Shown piece by piece: positions 1-9,339 of a DNA stretch of 64,000 nt; the stretch's first letter is position 1, and each line of letters begins with the position of its first letter. A model generated the notes under the pieces. That model was given only the letters and a program-made list of their open reading frames with translations, made no database searches and was not told the origin of the DNA. Source of the DNA: Prosapia bicincta. Taxonomy: Eukaryota > Arthropoda > Insecta > Hemiptera > Cercopidae. The position numbers and the translations under genes are program-made. Where the stretch lies: the NCBI GenBank assembly GCA_036971475.1, contig JBAIZL010000002.1:331925820-331989819 (forward strand). Direction: 5' to 3'.

Positions 1-435
1 GCTCCAAGTGGCTCCGTTCACTAGATATTCGCTATTGAAATGTGAGAATTGTATGCTGAAAAATCTGAAAATCTAAAGCAAAGTTAACCTGGTACCAAAT
101 GAGAGGTGATTTTTTGTAAATAATAAATAATGGATATTTACATTCTAAATGTTATGCTAAACATGTGTACAAAGTATCATTTGAATCAGATGTGTATTTT
201 TTTATTATACATTTTTAATTGGAAAAAAACAGGGGTTTCCTCAAAAATTTTAAAATGGGAAAAACATTTATAATTTGCCAACCCTTACTTGTAAATGAAT
301 AAAAATTTCAGGAAAATTGTAACTTTTCAAGCCCAATTCATTGATAAGTTACTAATATATGATTGGCAGAAAGTTTTAGGACAATAGCAAAAACATATAA
401 ATGTAGGGGTGTCCCTAAACTTTTTGCCGGCACTG
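1..435. mobile_element. End of a Tc1/mariner-superfamily DNA transposon (partial)
   Basis: The stretch ends at 404-435 in a sequence that reads, on the opposite strand, CAGTGCCGGCAAAAAGTTTA followed by GGGACACCCC, directly next to a TA dinucleotide at 436-437. A CAGTG terminus with a TA target duplication is typical of Tc1/mariner elements. The other end lies outside the window, so only the terminal part is here. No transposase reading frame is visible, and the AT-rich interior looks like decayed or non-coding sequence. The inner boundary is uncertain because the left end is cut by the window. Confidence 0.55.
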
Positions 436-456
436 TAGTGTAGGATTTTTAGATTA

Positions 457-920
457 GTGTCTATGTCAGTCTGTGAGTGTAGTGTCTTTTATATGTGTAT
501 GGCAAAATTTGATTTGGGTTGTCTTTTTGATCTGTTTTACCTGTTTGTTGTATTTTGTGGTAAATGTTCTCCCTGTTTGTCCTATGCAAAAGCTAAGACA
601 GTTGTTGCATGTAATCTTGTATATACCTGCCCTCTGACGTGTTTATCAGGTGTGTTTTTGAACTGTGTAGGTGTTTTTTTAATTGTGTTGGATGTTGTGA
701 ATGCTACTTTGTATTTAAGTTTGTGGAGTGAGGAAGCTTTTTTTGTGATATCTTGTCATGATATGTTAATGTTATGTATTTTTGTGTTTGAGTTCTATTG
801 GTTTTTTATGTGTTATGTGTGTGTTGCTCTTGCGCATTATGTTGTATATCAAGGTGTTTTGATCCGTTTTTATAGGCTGTGTTTAGTTAGTTTATTTTGT
901 CTTCATTGTTCATAGACTAG
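457..920 (-). pseudogene. Degraded Penelope-like element, GIY-YIG region (family B)
   Basis: Read on the minus strand, this GT-rich stretch gives GIYKITCNNC, then CIGQTGRTF, with the GIY codons at 619-627 and the YIG-like codons (C-I-G) at 580-588. This is the GIY-YIG endonuclease core found at the C-terminus of Penelope-like retroelements, and it matches the better fragment at 11999-12751, which reads YKLTCNDC then YYIGQTGRSF. The long plus-strand frame across 457-915, rich in Cys, Phe and Val, is the antisense shadow of this domain and not a gene. Stops and frame breaks mark it as dead. Outer limits are approximate. Confidence 0.6.
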
Positions 921-1179
921 TTAGGTTCAGAAAGACGTCAACAGAACGCGTGAAAATGTTTCTTTAGTGTTTGAAAATCATGTTGTTAGTTGTATTACTC
1001 ATTTCAGCTGTTGCAGACATGAACATTTATATTTTGCTTAGGTGTGTCATATGCACACTTATTCAATGGTAAGCTTGTACACAGCTAAGTAGTTTGTTGA
1101 AACTTATAAATATTGATGATTATAACATAGTATTTGTTTGAAAAAAAAATTAACATCTCTCAGAATGAAGGTAATTGGA

Positions 1180-1500
1180 GCCATCTGATCATGAGGTTAG
1201 GGGGGAAATGAATGAAGCTATCTAATATTGAGATTAGAGGTTCTTCAGAATAGGTGTACCATTGCTATGATAAATCCCACTTAGTTCTGAGGGGTCACAA
1301 TAAGGGCCAAGGCTTAAATATTTTTGTGTAGTAACAGTCATCAAAAGAAGTGATATGCCTAGCAGAGTGTGTGTTGAGGTGTTGTCTACCGATATTCATC
1401 GTTCTAACATCATGTCTGTGGTCATTCATTCTAATATGTAGACCAACCATTATTAGGCCAATGTATTGTATTGAGAAAAATTTACATTTACTAGAAATTT
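1180..1500 (-). pseudogene. Degraded Penelope-like element, GIY-YIG region (family A)
   Basis: The minus strand translates in pieces as QYIGL, RMNDHRHDV, DDCYYTK and QWYTYSEEP. These match in order the GIY-YIG endonuclease tail of the intact PLE copies at 7748-8278 and 9596-10024 (QYIGL, RMNGHRHDV, DDCYTTK, QWYTKSRE). Stops interrupt the frame, and the region is much more diverged than those copies, so it is an older insertion of the same family. No 3' terminal sequence of the family is recognisable at the low-coordinate side. Confidence 0.7.
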
Positions 1501-2174
1501 GTTTCTACAAGAATGCATCTTAAGTAGTGTTGATACTAATTTAAGGAATAGTATCAGCAAGAAAAATGAGATGCAAAATATGAGACTGATTGGATACTAT
1601 AATTATTGTCTAAAAATGATCTCAGCAACATATAGTTTTTAAATTCAGTTTAAAAAACTCCACTAAAACAACTGATTTATTAAATATATTCAGTAAATTT
1701 TTATTAAACTGAATAGAATGTTCTAATAGTATATTTTGTTTATAGTGAGAAAACTACCTCCAGTTGTCATTATTAAGTGATAAAATGACTGTTTACATAT
1801 GTTTTGTTGGTTAAAAACTTATCATGTTTTAAGCAAACAAGGTTAGACAAATGAGTATTGTATCTTGCTTTCTGTTAACATCTATAATCTTAGCAGTTTG
1901 TTAGTTTAATGCTAGCTAGATAATATATTTTTTTGTAATTATTAATGTAATCACTATCTACATTAAGAAATTCAGAGTATTAAGATAAAATACAGAATAA
2001 GGATTTACCTGCAAATAACATTTCTTATCATCTGTCCTAGGTTTTATGATTATTTTATTTTAATTTCAGACTTTGAAATGAAGTTAATATTATTCTCTAT
2101 AATGCTTTGAAAAATATCAGCTAAAATTCAAAACAAAATAGTTACTAACTTTACTGGTCAATAATCAAGTTTAT
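1501..2174. other. AT-rich stretch without recognised features
   Basis: No coding frame, RNA gene or repeat with recognisable ends was found. The stretch may be intronic or intergenic with respect to the nucleotidase gene further right. Confidence 0.4.
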
Positions 2175-2193
2175 GTATATATATATATATATA
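2175..2193. repeat. Short (TA)n tract
   Basis: An uninterrupted TA dinucleotide run next to the left arm of the inverted repeat pair at 2205-2445. Confidence 0.8.
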
Positions 2194-2204
2194 ATATTTA
2201 AAAC

Positions 2205-2445
2205 AGAAAAAAGACAGCTGTTTTGCAAGTTAAGTATAATATTTTATTCCGCTACATCGACGTTACTGTAACGAGATTGTTATCATCATCTGGCCTGTAA
2301 CACCTAATGGACGTGTATATTTATTATCATACATACAAAGTTAATAATGATGATGAATACTTTTAGTACATAAATTATTACCTTGCATAAATATTTATTG
2401 GAGTCACATAATATGATGATTAAACATTCATACTAATAACTAGCT
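2205..2445 (-). repeat. Left arm of a diverged inverted repeat pair (partner 4222-4460)
   Basis: The reverse complement of this arm aligns along its length with 4222-4460. Shared blocks include AAACATTCAT, TACTAAAAGTATTCAT, GATGATGATAA and AATAAAA followed by a TTATACTT block. The two arms face each other and are clearly diverged. They could be two copies of one retroelement 3' end or the long terminal inverted repeats of a single older element. The arm contains a GATGATGATAAC...GTTAC segment resembling the hammerhead-like part of its partner but more decayed. Confidence 0.6.
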
Positions 2446-2456
2446 ATTGTTTGATA

Positions 2457-2740
2457 GGAATACTAAAATGCAAAAAATGTTCATATAGAAAAATAATTTG
2501 ACTCTAGTATTTAAACATAAATAAACTAACCTGTAACATTACGGTATAGTATGAAATAAAATAAAGTTATAAAGCACAGAAAGATTATAAAAGACCAAGG
2601 AATACTTAAATACAAAAAAATGTTCATATAGACAAATAATTTGGTTGTTGTGTTTAAACATAAATAAATAATCTCTAACATTACTGTACAATATGAAATA
2701 ACATAAAGTTACAAAACACAGACAGATTGGAAAAACCATA
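2457..2740. repeat. Two-copy direct tandem repeat, unit about 142 bp
   Basis: 2457-2598 and 2599-2740 align from GGAATACT through AAATGTTCATATAGA, TTTAAACATAAATAAA, TAACATTAC, ATATGAAATAA and AAAGTTA to the same end. The copies are diverged, so the duplication is not recent. The minus-strand frame at 2539-2766 spans the repeat junction and is not considered a gene. Confidence 0.7.
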
Positions 2741-2867
2741 GTTATACAATTAAAATTTAAATACAAATCACAGTAATATTACATGTTAGTTTATTTCTGT
2801 TTAAATACTACAATCAAATTATTTGCCTACATAAACAGTTTTTTGTATTTCAGTATTCTACCAAATA

Positions 2868-4219
2868 CAGTAGAACAACTTGGATAATTCAAATGTGTAT
2901 AGTTCAAAATTACTGATAATTCGAAGTTTTGGGTCAGTCCCTTGAGCTTTTGTCCTATCAATGTAAAAAAATTATGGGTAATCCGAAGTTCAACTTCTTT
3001 AATTCTAAGTTATTAGTTTGGATATGGACTCGAATTCCAGTGGCACTAGTGATTGCCTTCCAAGAATTCTCTGCGTTGAGATTGAGATCACAAAAACTAG
3101 GTGTGTATTATGTTTAGGGAGAATCAGTTATAAATCGACAGTCTGCTCAGTCATCAGTTTGTTGTTATGGTAAGAGAGTCACGCACAAGACAAGGAATAC
3201 TCTTTATAAGGGATATTTATCAACGCTCGATACATAACAGTATAAATAAAGAAAGATATCTACTGTCAGACATCTAAACATAATAGATCGCTACAGCAGT
3301 TTTTATATATGAAACTGGAATATATGTTCCAGTAAATGTATGTTAATTGGAATGAGAAGCTCAGTATAGATTTTACTCAATGTTGGTCAGTAGTGTAAAT
3401 TTTTAAAGTGATAACTTCTTTATGGGAGGTGAACAAAACATGAGATTAAATCATAGCTTTTGTACCAGGTCATTTCTGAAACACGTACTTTACAGCATAT
3501 AACTTACAACATATGATTCAACGTAAGAGCTGATTTTGTGTTATAGGTTATGTTGTAGAACAGGCGTTTTACACATAGATTATTATTAAATAGTTTTGAT
3601 CAGTTAATAAATATAATAATTTATTTAAATTTTGATAAACCTCAATACAAATAATTAAATATAACGATAATAATAAATGTTGTATTTTCAACCCAATTTT
3701 TGAAAAAAAAACATTTTTAGGGCTGTCTTATACTTTTAAAGAACTTATTTGAATTGTTGTTAACTAATTTGTTTTTACTGATTATGATTACAGATAATAA
3801 TAAATTAACAAATAATAAACTAACTTAGGTAAAACATAATAAATAAAAATTGCACCCGTTAAAAAATATAATATTTAGTGCTTTGTAAGTGATAATATTT
3901 TTGAAGTAAAATGCAACTAAATTGGCGGTAGGAATTAATTTGTACCTGATAGTGTCCACAGTATGCATTTAATTAGATCCGCAATGGGTTAATTGCTATT
4001 AATTATAGGTTTTAAAAATCAACTATGCCTATTAAAATTATACTGTTAAATGTAGACCAGTGACATGATATCTGAAAACGGGCGAAACAGTCGTAGACAC
4101 ATAAAAAACTAGACTGTTTTGACAAGAAAGATATTCTCAAACTTTCATAATTAGAATTTTTGATTAATTTGAATGTTTGTATTGGTCCCCTTTAGCTTCG
4201 AATTATGCAAGTTCTACTG
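2868..4219. mobile_element. Pogo-like (Tc1/mariner superfamily) element, non-autonomous or decayed
   Basis: The left end begins CAGTAGAACAACTTGGATAA and the right end, read on the opposite strand, begins CAGTAGAACTTGCATAATTC. Both continue into ATAATTC-GAAG-like sequence. TA dinucleotides flank both ends (2866-2867 and 4220-4221), as expected for the superfamily target duplication. The 1352-bp interior has only a short frame at 2929-3117 with no transposase similarity I can recognise, so the element is either a deletion derivative or too decayed to code. The right end directly abuts the inverted repeat arm at 4222. The terminal sequence is of the kind seen in pogo/Tigger relatives; the family name is inferred. 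Confidence 0.7.
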
Positions 4220-4221
4220 TA

Positions 4222-4460
4222 ATAGTTATTACTATGAATGTTTAATCATTTTTTTATATAGACTATTATTGTATTATACAAGGTCAAAATTATGTACTAA
4301 AAGTATTCATTATCATCAATAACTCTTTATATATTATATTAAATATAAACATCTATTATGGTTTTAGGCCTGATGATGATAATGATGTAGTTAACGAAAC
4401 ATCATTGTAGCAGAATAAAACATTATACTTGACTCGCAAAAAGCCGTCTTCTATTTCTAT
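4222..4460 (+). repeat. Right arm of the inverted repeat pair, with hammerhead-like motif
   Basis: Inverted partner of 2205-2445. At 4370-4376 it has CTGATGA and at 4396-4399 GAAA, the two conserved core blocks of a hammerhead ribozyme, followed by a CATCA block and an AATAAAA run. The intervening 19 nt allow only a weak helix (GATAA with TTAAC, one A-A mismatch), so catalytic activity is doubtful. Such motifs occur in the terminal repeats of Penelope-like and related retroelements, which would make this a retroelement end. Confidence 0.5.
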
Positions 4461-4979
4461 TACCAAATCTCTCCGAGTATAACATGAACTAAATATTTAA
4501 AATGTTTTACAATATATTTCCCCGGGAGTAATTTGGCATTACAAACAAAATTTTAATTCTTATGTGTAAAATTTGTGTTGTAATTTAATAAGTTTGAGGA
4601 TGCACTTAAAATATTTTAAGAATATCACCCCTATGCCATGTATTCTGTATCAATGAATCTTAATATTGGTATTCAAAATTTCAAGGTATCTTAAATAATA
4701 TTTACTTATTTTTTGTTGGAAACTATTTCAGTATACTGAAAAAAAGTCACAATGTTTCTTGTAACATGATTTTCCAAGAAACATCTGGTCTCATATAAAA
4801 CCATGGCTGAAAGTTCTCTGTACATGAATGTGGAGTATAAACTACATGATCTAAGGAACTCCATAAGATTGCAAAAACCCAGTAGTTTACTTTATCAGAT
4901 TTTAATTATTATAATAATGTTTACTTAGATTTGGCTTTTAATAACATATTTGTTGATTCCATCTTCACTTGAGCTACTA
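4461..4979. other. AT-rich stretch without recognised features
   Basis: No coding frame longer than chance and no recognisable repeat ends. Confidence 0.4.
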
Positions 4980-5186
4980 AATTTTAACTAAAAACACTTG
5001 TAAATAGTATGTTACACTTGCCTGTAGTAGCACTTACTTTATAATTATTGAGGCTGTTTCGGCCAGAGTTACGGTCTAAGTTGACAATGGGACAAATCTT
5101 TCGAAACAGCCATCCTCAACAATTATAAAGTAAGTGTTACTATAGGGAAGTGTAACATATTTACAAGTGTTTTTAGTTTTAATAAA
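4980..5186. mobile_element. Foldback (MITE-like) inverted repeat
   Basis: The left arm (about 4980-5061) runs from AAAAACACTTGTAAATA through GTTACACTT, CACTTACTTTATAATT and GAGGCTGTTTCGG. The right arm (about 5102-5186) is its reverse complement with a few differences and small indels. About 40 bp separate the arms. Structure and size fit a foldback element or MITE. No target duplication was identified, and no coding potential is present. Confidence 0.65.
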
Positions 5187-6719
5187 ACTTTTATAAACTA
5201 GAAAACTCATTAATTTGAATATAAATGTTTTTATTACATAAAACAGAATTCCAGTGACTGAAACTAAGTTGAAAAAGTAGTGATCTTGTGTTCAACTGTT
5301 GAGAAAGTAATTGTCCAAATTAAGATCAGTTTAAAACAAAAATAATTTGAGATGGATTTTATATATTGGTGAGAGTGAAATGAGTTTATTTCAACATCAT
5401 GTTTTAATAATGACGATTGCCTAGTGTAGCTGAAAATGTTTTGTCTCAATAAATTTAAAACAATTACTTTATATTGTGTAAGTCGTAATGTGAAAATATA
5501 TGGTTATACATTTATGAAATCATTGAGCTTTTTTAAAAAAAAATTCTATTCTTTCTATTAGTTCACACTCTTTTTATACAAATTTTCAATCATTCATAAA
5601 ATACTTTTGTATTCATCCAATCAAGTTCAAATACATATTTTTAAACCCCTAGTGGATGACAATTGATGTTAATAGTTTAAAAAAATATTTATTCATTAAG
5701 TATTAAAAAAAAGCTGATGTCTAGGTTAGATTGGAACTGAATAACATCATGTTTGAAGAGTAGCACTTTGGCACTGAGCCAACTTTCCCATTGCTAGAAA
5801 TGAATTACTTAAAAATGTATATGACATTTTTTTGCACCCAACTGGTTATCGTTAAAAATCCATTATACAATCTTAAACTGATGCCATGGCTACCACACAA
5901 TATTATAAACAATGCTCTAGGATTCAAAGTAAATGAAAACAATAAACTAAACAAACTGGATTAATGGTATTGAACCTTGCTTCACAAATGAACAATGCGA
6001 AAGGAAAGCAAAAAACTACAACACAACGAAAGCGACAATTAGAGGAAGAACAAAAGCACTAAGAAATATTTGCAAATAAAAAAGAAGATAAGCACCTACT
6101 CTTAGATAAAGGGAAATGGAAAATTGCAAGGATATTCGCTTTCTATTTTGCAACTTAATATTGTGATTCTGTGATATGTATATACATATTTATATTATTT
6201 GTAGTTATAAAATAAAAAGTAACTCAAATAAAATTTTTCTTTGTTGACCTCAGTAGAAATTTACTTTAAACAATTTTTTTTTATATCACTTGTTTCTGTA
6301 ACAATTGAACTCCTAACAATGAAGAATTGAAGATTTCTTGACACTGGTAGGATTTGTATTTGTTTGATGTTCAACTTCAGCTACTAGTATACACTTCTAG
6401 ATTTAAATATATACATATATGAATTGCCTACAGTAACACTTGCTTTTGATTTAAACGAGGAGACCCATTTCTGAGCTATTGCTTGACAAGTCAGACCATA
6501 ATAATTCTGGTTAATTATTGACTTCTTGAATTTTAATGGAATGCAAAAAACACCATAAACACAACATGCAATTTGTAATCAGCTCCGCAAGTATATTACT
6601 AAATTAAATTTTTTAATAATGGAGGAAATCATATTTAATATTTCTTATTTAGAGTTATAATTATAAAAAAATAAAACTTATTCTATTCAAACTTATGAAA
6701 TGCCTTAATATAAATTCCA
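5187..6719. other. AT-rich non-coding stretch
   Basis: No convincing gene. The short minus frame at 5264-5449 lacks any recognisable domain. A slightly more basic stretch near 5985-6060 could encode a short Lys/Arg/Glu-rich peptide but is broken at once by stops and matches nothing I recognise. Confidence 0.4.
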
Positions 6720-6934
6720 ATATAAAACTCCAATGGTGTTGTAAATGTCGTTGATTTTGCTGTTAGGTTTAAATTGTTTGTTGAGAGTGTTGTGTGTGGT
6801 GTAAGCTATTTTGTAGTTGTATTTTCGTAATGTGTTGGTTAGATTGTGGGTTTTGGATGATCTGTATGGTATTGATAAGTATTTTATGGGATTGTCATCT
6901 TGTGTGTTTGTGTTTAGGTTATTATGTTTATTTA

Positions 6935-6937
<3 letters not shown>
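6720..6937 (-). pseudogene. Penelope-like element fragment (family B), region before GIY-YIG
   Basis: The minus strand translates as IPYRSSKTHNLTNTLRKYNY, then KIAYTTHNTLNK, then INDIYNTIGVLYW. This parallels the linker and GIY-YIG entry of the fragment at 11999-12751 (ISYKTTNT..., TDTYKLSGIYKL after one-base repair of the frame). It starts directly at the (TA)n tract at 6938 and is lost towards 6720. The GT-rich plus-strand frames at 6794-7086, which end in Tyr-Ile repeats from the microsatellite, are antisense shadows. Confidence 0.55.

Positions 6938-6990
<53 letters not shown>
6938..6990. repeat. (TA)n microsatellite
   Basis: A continuous TA run, the first of several in this cluster. It borders a PLE fragment on its left. 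Confidence 0.9.
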
Positions 6991-6993
<3 letters not shown>

Positions 6994-7095
6994 AATATAT
7001 ACAATGGTCAAAGACCGAAAGGTGCCTCATCACTCAAGGTAAAATTATTGCACTTAATGGTGGATAAAATTACTCAAAATTGGTAATTTATTAAC

Positions 7096-7099
<4 letters not shown>

Positions 7100-7141
<42 letters not shown>
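7100..7141. repeat. (TA)n microsatellite
   Basis: A TA run followed immediately by the terminal tail (GGTTAGTTTTGG...) of a PLE 3' end at 7142. Confidence 0.9.
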
Positions 7142-7143
<2 letters not shown>

Positions 7144-7273
7144 TTAGTTTTGGTTGGTAAAGATTATTTAGATTTTTTGGACTAGGAGACTGACAGACTT
7201 ACCTTGGTAAGAGTCCAAGACTACAGTGTGGACTCTTACCAAGGTAAGTCTGTCAGTCTCCTAGTCCAAAAAA

Positions 7274-7277
<4 letters not shown>
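7142..7277. mobile_element. Minimal PLE 3'-end inverted pair forming a 49-bp-stem hairpin
   Basis: 7169-7217 and 7229-7277 are perfect reverse complements with an 11-nt loop (AGACTACAGTG). Each arm carries the PLE 3' terminal sequence also seen at 9241 (GATTTTTTGGACTAGGAGAC and onward to GAGTCCA). The loop matches the next bases of that copy (CTCTGTAGTCT on the other strand), so the structure is two very short, 5'-truncated PLE 3' ends joined head to head. The tail at 7142-7168 resembles the tail at 9109-9139 in inverted orientation. (TA)n tracts lie on both sides. Confidence 0.8.

Positions 7278-7350
<73 letters not shown>
7278..7350. repeat. (TA)n microsatellite with one CTG interruption
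   Basis: A TA run interrupted once near 7319. It separates the small hairpin from the large palindrome. Confidence 0.9.
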
Positions 7351-7354
<4 letters not shown>

Positions 7355-8229
7355 AATTTTTTGGACTTGATAGGAGACTGACAGACTTACCTAAAGGCAA
7401 TAGTCCAAAACTGCAATCTCTTGGAAATAAGCACATATAAAAAACACATATAAAACACTTAATACACTTTTATTTGAAATATTTCGATCAACATGATCTT
7501 CTTCAGTCAAGAAAGAGAAAACAAAACAAAAGATTGAAGTGAACCACAGATGTGTATAAACATCCAAATGTCACAGATTCACAGATTTATAGTTTATGAT
7601 ATAGAGCTATATGTGATATGTGTAGAAATTGTTAAATGTGAATCGTGTAAAGATTGGTTACTTGAAACTAGATATTAAAAGTCTGTCAGAAGGAAGGTAA
7701 TGGAGCTGTTAAAAATGGTAGAAGTTAGGGGGAAGTTAAAAGGAGTTTTATCTGATGTTGAGGTTAGGAGGCTCTCTAGATTTGGTATACCATTGGTATG
7801 ATAACTCCCATCTTCTTAATTCTGAAGAGTTGCAATCCGGGGGGAGGGCTTTAATTATTTTGGTGGTATAGCAATCATTGAAAGAGACGATGTTGTGACT
7901 AGCAGCGTGTTGAGCGGTTGGCCTGTCTATGTTCATGGTTCCAACGTCATGTCTGTGGCCATTCATTCTGATGCTCAGACTATCCGTGGTAAGGCCTATG
8001 TACTGTGCCGGGCAAAATTTACATTGTAACTGGTATATTACATTACTGGATGTACAAGTATGATGACCCTGAATCTTGAAGTCCACATTGGTTGCTAGGC
8101 TATGGAAACTATTTGTTGGGATGTGTATTGGACATGTCTTGCATCTTGGTCTATTGCACGGAAAGGAGCCGTGAGGAAGTTTGGGCGGTTTTTCAGTACT
8201 TGGATCTGGTAATTTTGGATGTACTAAAA
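7351..8229 (-). mobile_element. 5'-truncated Penelope-like element, left arm of a palindrome
   Basis: This arm is the reverse complement of 8230-9108, with the axis at 8229/8230 and no spacer. The element's 3' end is at 7351 and its truncated 5' end lies at the axis. It carries the C-terminal endonuclease coding part and a 3' untranslated region with a small stem-loop (7482-7506). It starts directly at a (TA)n tract. Arms this similar mean either a very recent event or a sequencing or assembly foldback. Confidence 0.85.
7748..8229 (-). CDS. PLE GIY-YIG endonuclease domain (partial, left palindrome copy)
   Basis: This is the C-terminal part of a Penelope-like retroelement protein. It starts inside the linker (KILVHPKLPDP), then has a Cys-rich knuckle (CNRPRCKTCPIH), and then the GIY-YIG nuclease core (VIYQLQCKFC, then AQYIGLTTDS), RMNGHRHDV, and a C-terminal QWYTKSRE segment before the stop at 7748. 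The open frame runs on to 8278, but everything beyond 8229 reads the opposite arm in antisense and is not element sequence. In complete elements a reverse transcriptase domain precedes this, and the nuclease nicks the target DNA. The RT is missing here, so the product cannot support retrotransposition. The frame itself is intact, which suggests a young insertion. Confidence 0.8.
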
Positions 8230-8711
8230 TTTTAGTACATCCAAAATTACCAGATCCAAGTACTGAAAAACCGCCCAAACTTCCTCACGGCTCCTTTCCG
8301 TGCAATAGACCAAGATGCAAGACATGTCCAATACACATCCCAACAAATAGTTTCCATAGCCTAGCAACCAATGTGGACTTCAAGATTCAGGGTCATCATA
8401 CTTGTACATCCAGTAATGTAATATACCAGTTACAATGTAAATTTTGCCCGGCACAGTACATAGGCCTTACCACGGATAGTCTGAGCATCAGAATGAATGG
8501 CCACAGACATGACGTTGGAACCATGAACATAGACAGGCCAACCGCTCAACACGCTGCTAGTCACAACATCGTCTCTTTCAATGATTGCTATACCACCAAA
8601 ATAATTAAAGCCCTCCCCCCGGATTGCAACTCTTCAGAATTAAGAAGATGGGAGTTATCATACCAATGGTATACCAAATCTAGAGAGCCTCCTAACCTCA
8701 ACATCAGATAA
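8230..8711 (+). CDS. PLE GIY-YIG endonuclease domain (partial, right palindrome copy)
   Basis: Same protein as on the minus strand at 7748-8229: linker, Cys-rich knuckle (CNRPRCKTC), GIY-YIG core (VIY, then YIGLTTD), RMNGHRHDV and the QWYTKSRE tail, ending at 8711. The open frame begins at 8181 inside the other arm, but those first codons are antisense sequence. The catalytic Tyr and Gly positions of the GIY-YIG core are present, while the upstream reverse transcriptase is absent because of 5' truncation at the palindrome axis. It is a fragment and unlikely to be a functional gene on its own. Confidence 0.8.
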
Positions 8712-8952
8712 AACTCCTTTTAACTTCCCCCTAACTTCTACCATTTTTAACAGCTCCATTACCTTCCTTCTGACAGACTTTTAATATCTAGTTTCAAGTA
8801 ACCAATCTTTACACGATTCACATTTAACAATTTCTACACATATCACATATAGCTCTATATCATAAACTATAAATCTGTGAATCTGTGACATTTGGATGTT
8901 TATACACATCTGTGGTTCACTTCAATCTTTTGTTTTGTTTTCTCTTTCTTGA

Positions 8953-8977
8953 CTGAAGAAGATCATGTTGATCGAAA
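8953..8977 (+). ncRNA. Hammerhead-like stem-loop in PLE 3' region
   Basis: CTGAAGA at 8953-8959 fits the hammerhead core CUGANGA. An extra A is followed by the helix GATCA/TGATC with loop TGT (8961-8973) and then GAAA (8974-8977). The extra A before the helix makes it non-canonical. The homologous segment at 9340-9360 keeps the helix with a compensatory pair change. Hammerhead motifs in the terminal repeats of Penelope-like elements are established knowledge; activity of this one is unproven. Confidence 0.4.
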
Positions 8978-9136
8978 TATTTCAAATAAAAGTGTATTAA
9001 GTGTTTTATATGTGTTTTTTATATGTGCTTATTTCCAAGAGATTGCAGTTTTGGACTATTGCCTTTAGGTAAGTCTGTCAGTCTCCTATCAAGTCCAAAA
9101 AATTCCTAAATAAGCTTTAAGCTCTACTAGAACTAA

Positions 9137-9139
<3 letters not shown>

Positions 9140-9178
<39 letters not shown>
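9140..9178. repeat. (TA)n microsatellite
   Basis: A TA run directly after the PLE tail that ends at 9139. Confidence 0.9.
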
Positions 9179-9179
<1 letters not shown>

Positions 9180-9339
9180 TTGATATTTTACGTTATCCAT
9201 TGTTTTTCCGTCACTCTGAGTGATTATATATATATAAATTTAGATTTTTTGGACTAGGAGACTGACAGACTTACCTTGGCAAGAGTCCACTCTGTAGTCT
9301 TGAAATAGAAACACATAAAAGCACTTAACCAATTATATA

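Larger units (their letters stand above)
8230..9139 (+). mobile_element. 5'-truncated Penelope-like element, right arm of a palindrome
   Basis: Mirror copy of 7351-8229. Beyond the palindrome end at 9108 it continues with a tail (AAATAAGCTTTAAGCTCTAC...AACC) up to the (TA)n tract at 9140. A related tail occurs in the opposite direction at 7142-7168, so the tail probably belongs to the element's 3' end and was lost from the left arm. Confidence 0.85.

Noticed and set aside
457..915. 152-codon plus-strand frame rich in Cys, Phe and Val as a membrane protein gene
   Set aside because: The opposite strand encodes a degraded GIY-YIG nuclease. The plus frame is antisense and its apparent hydrophobicity comes from GT-rich composition.
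6794..7086. Plus-strand frames ending in Tyr-Ile repeats
   Set aside because: The repeats are translation of the (TA)n microsatellite, and the preceding part is antisense to a PLE fragment.
8181..8278. Overlapping sense/antisense genes at the palindrome axis
   Set aside because: The overlap is created by the inverted duplication itself. Only codons outward from 8229/8230 belong to the element.
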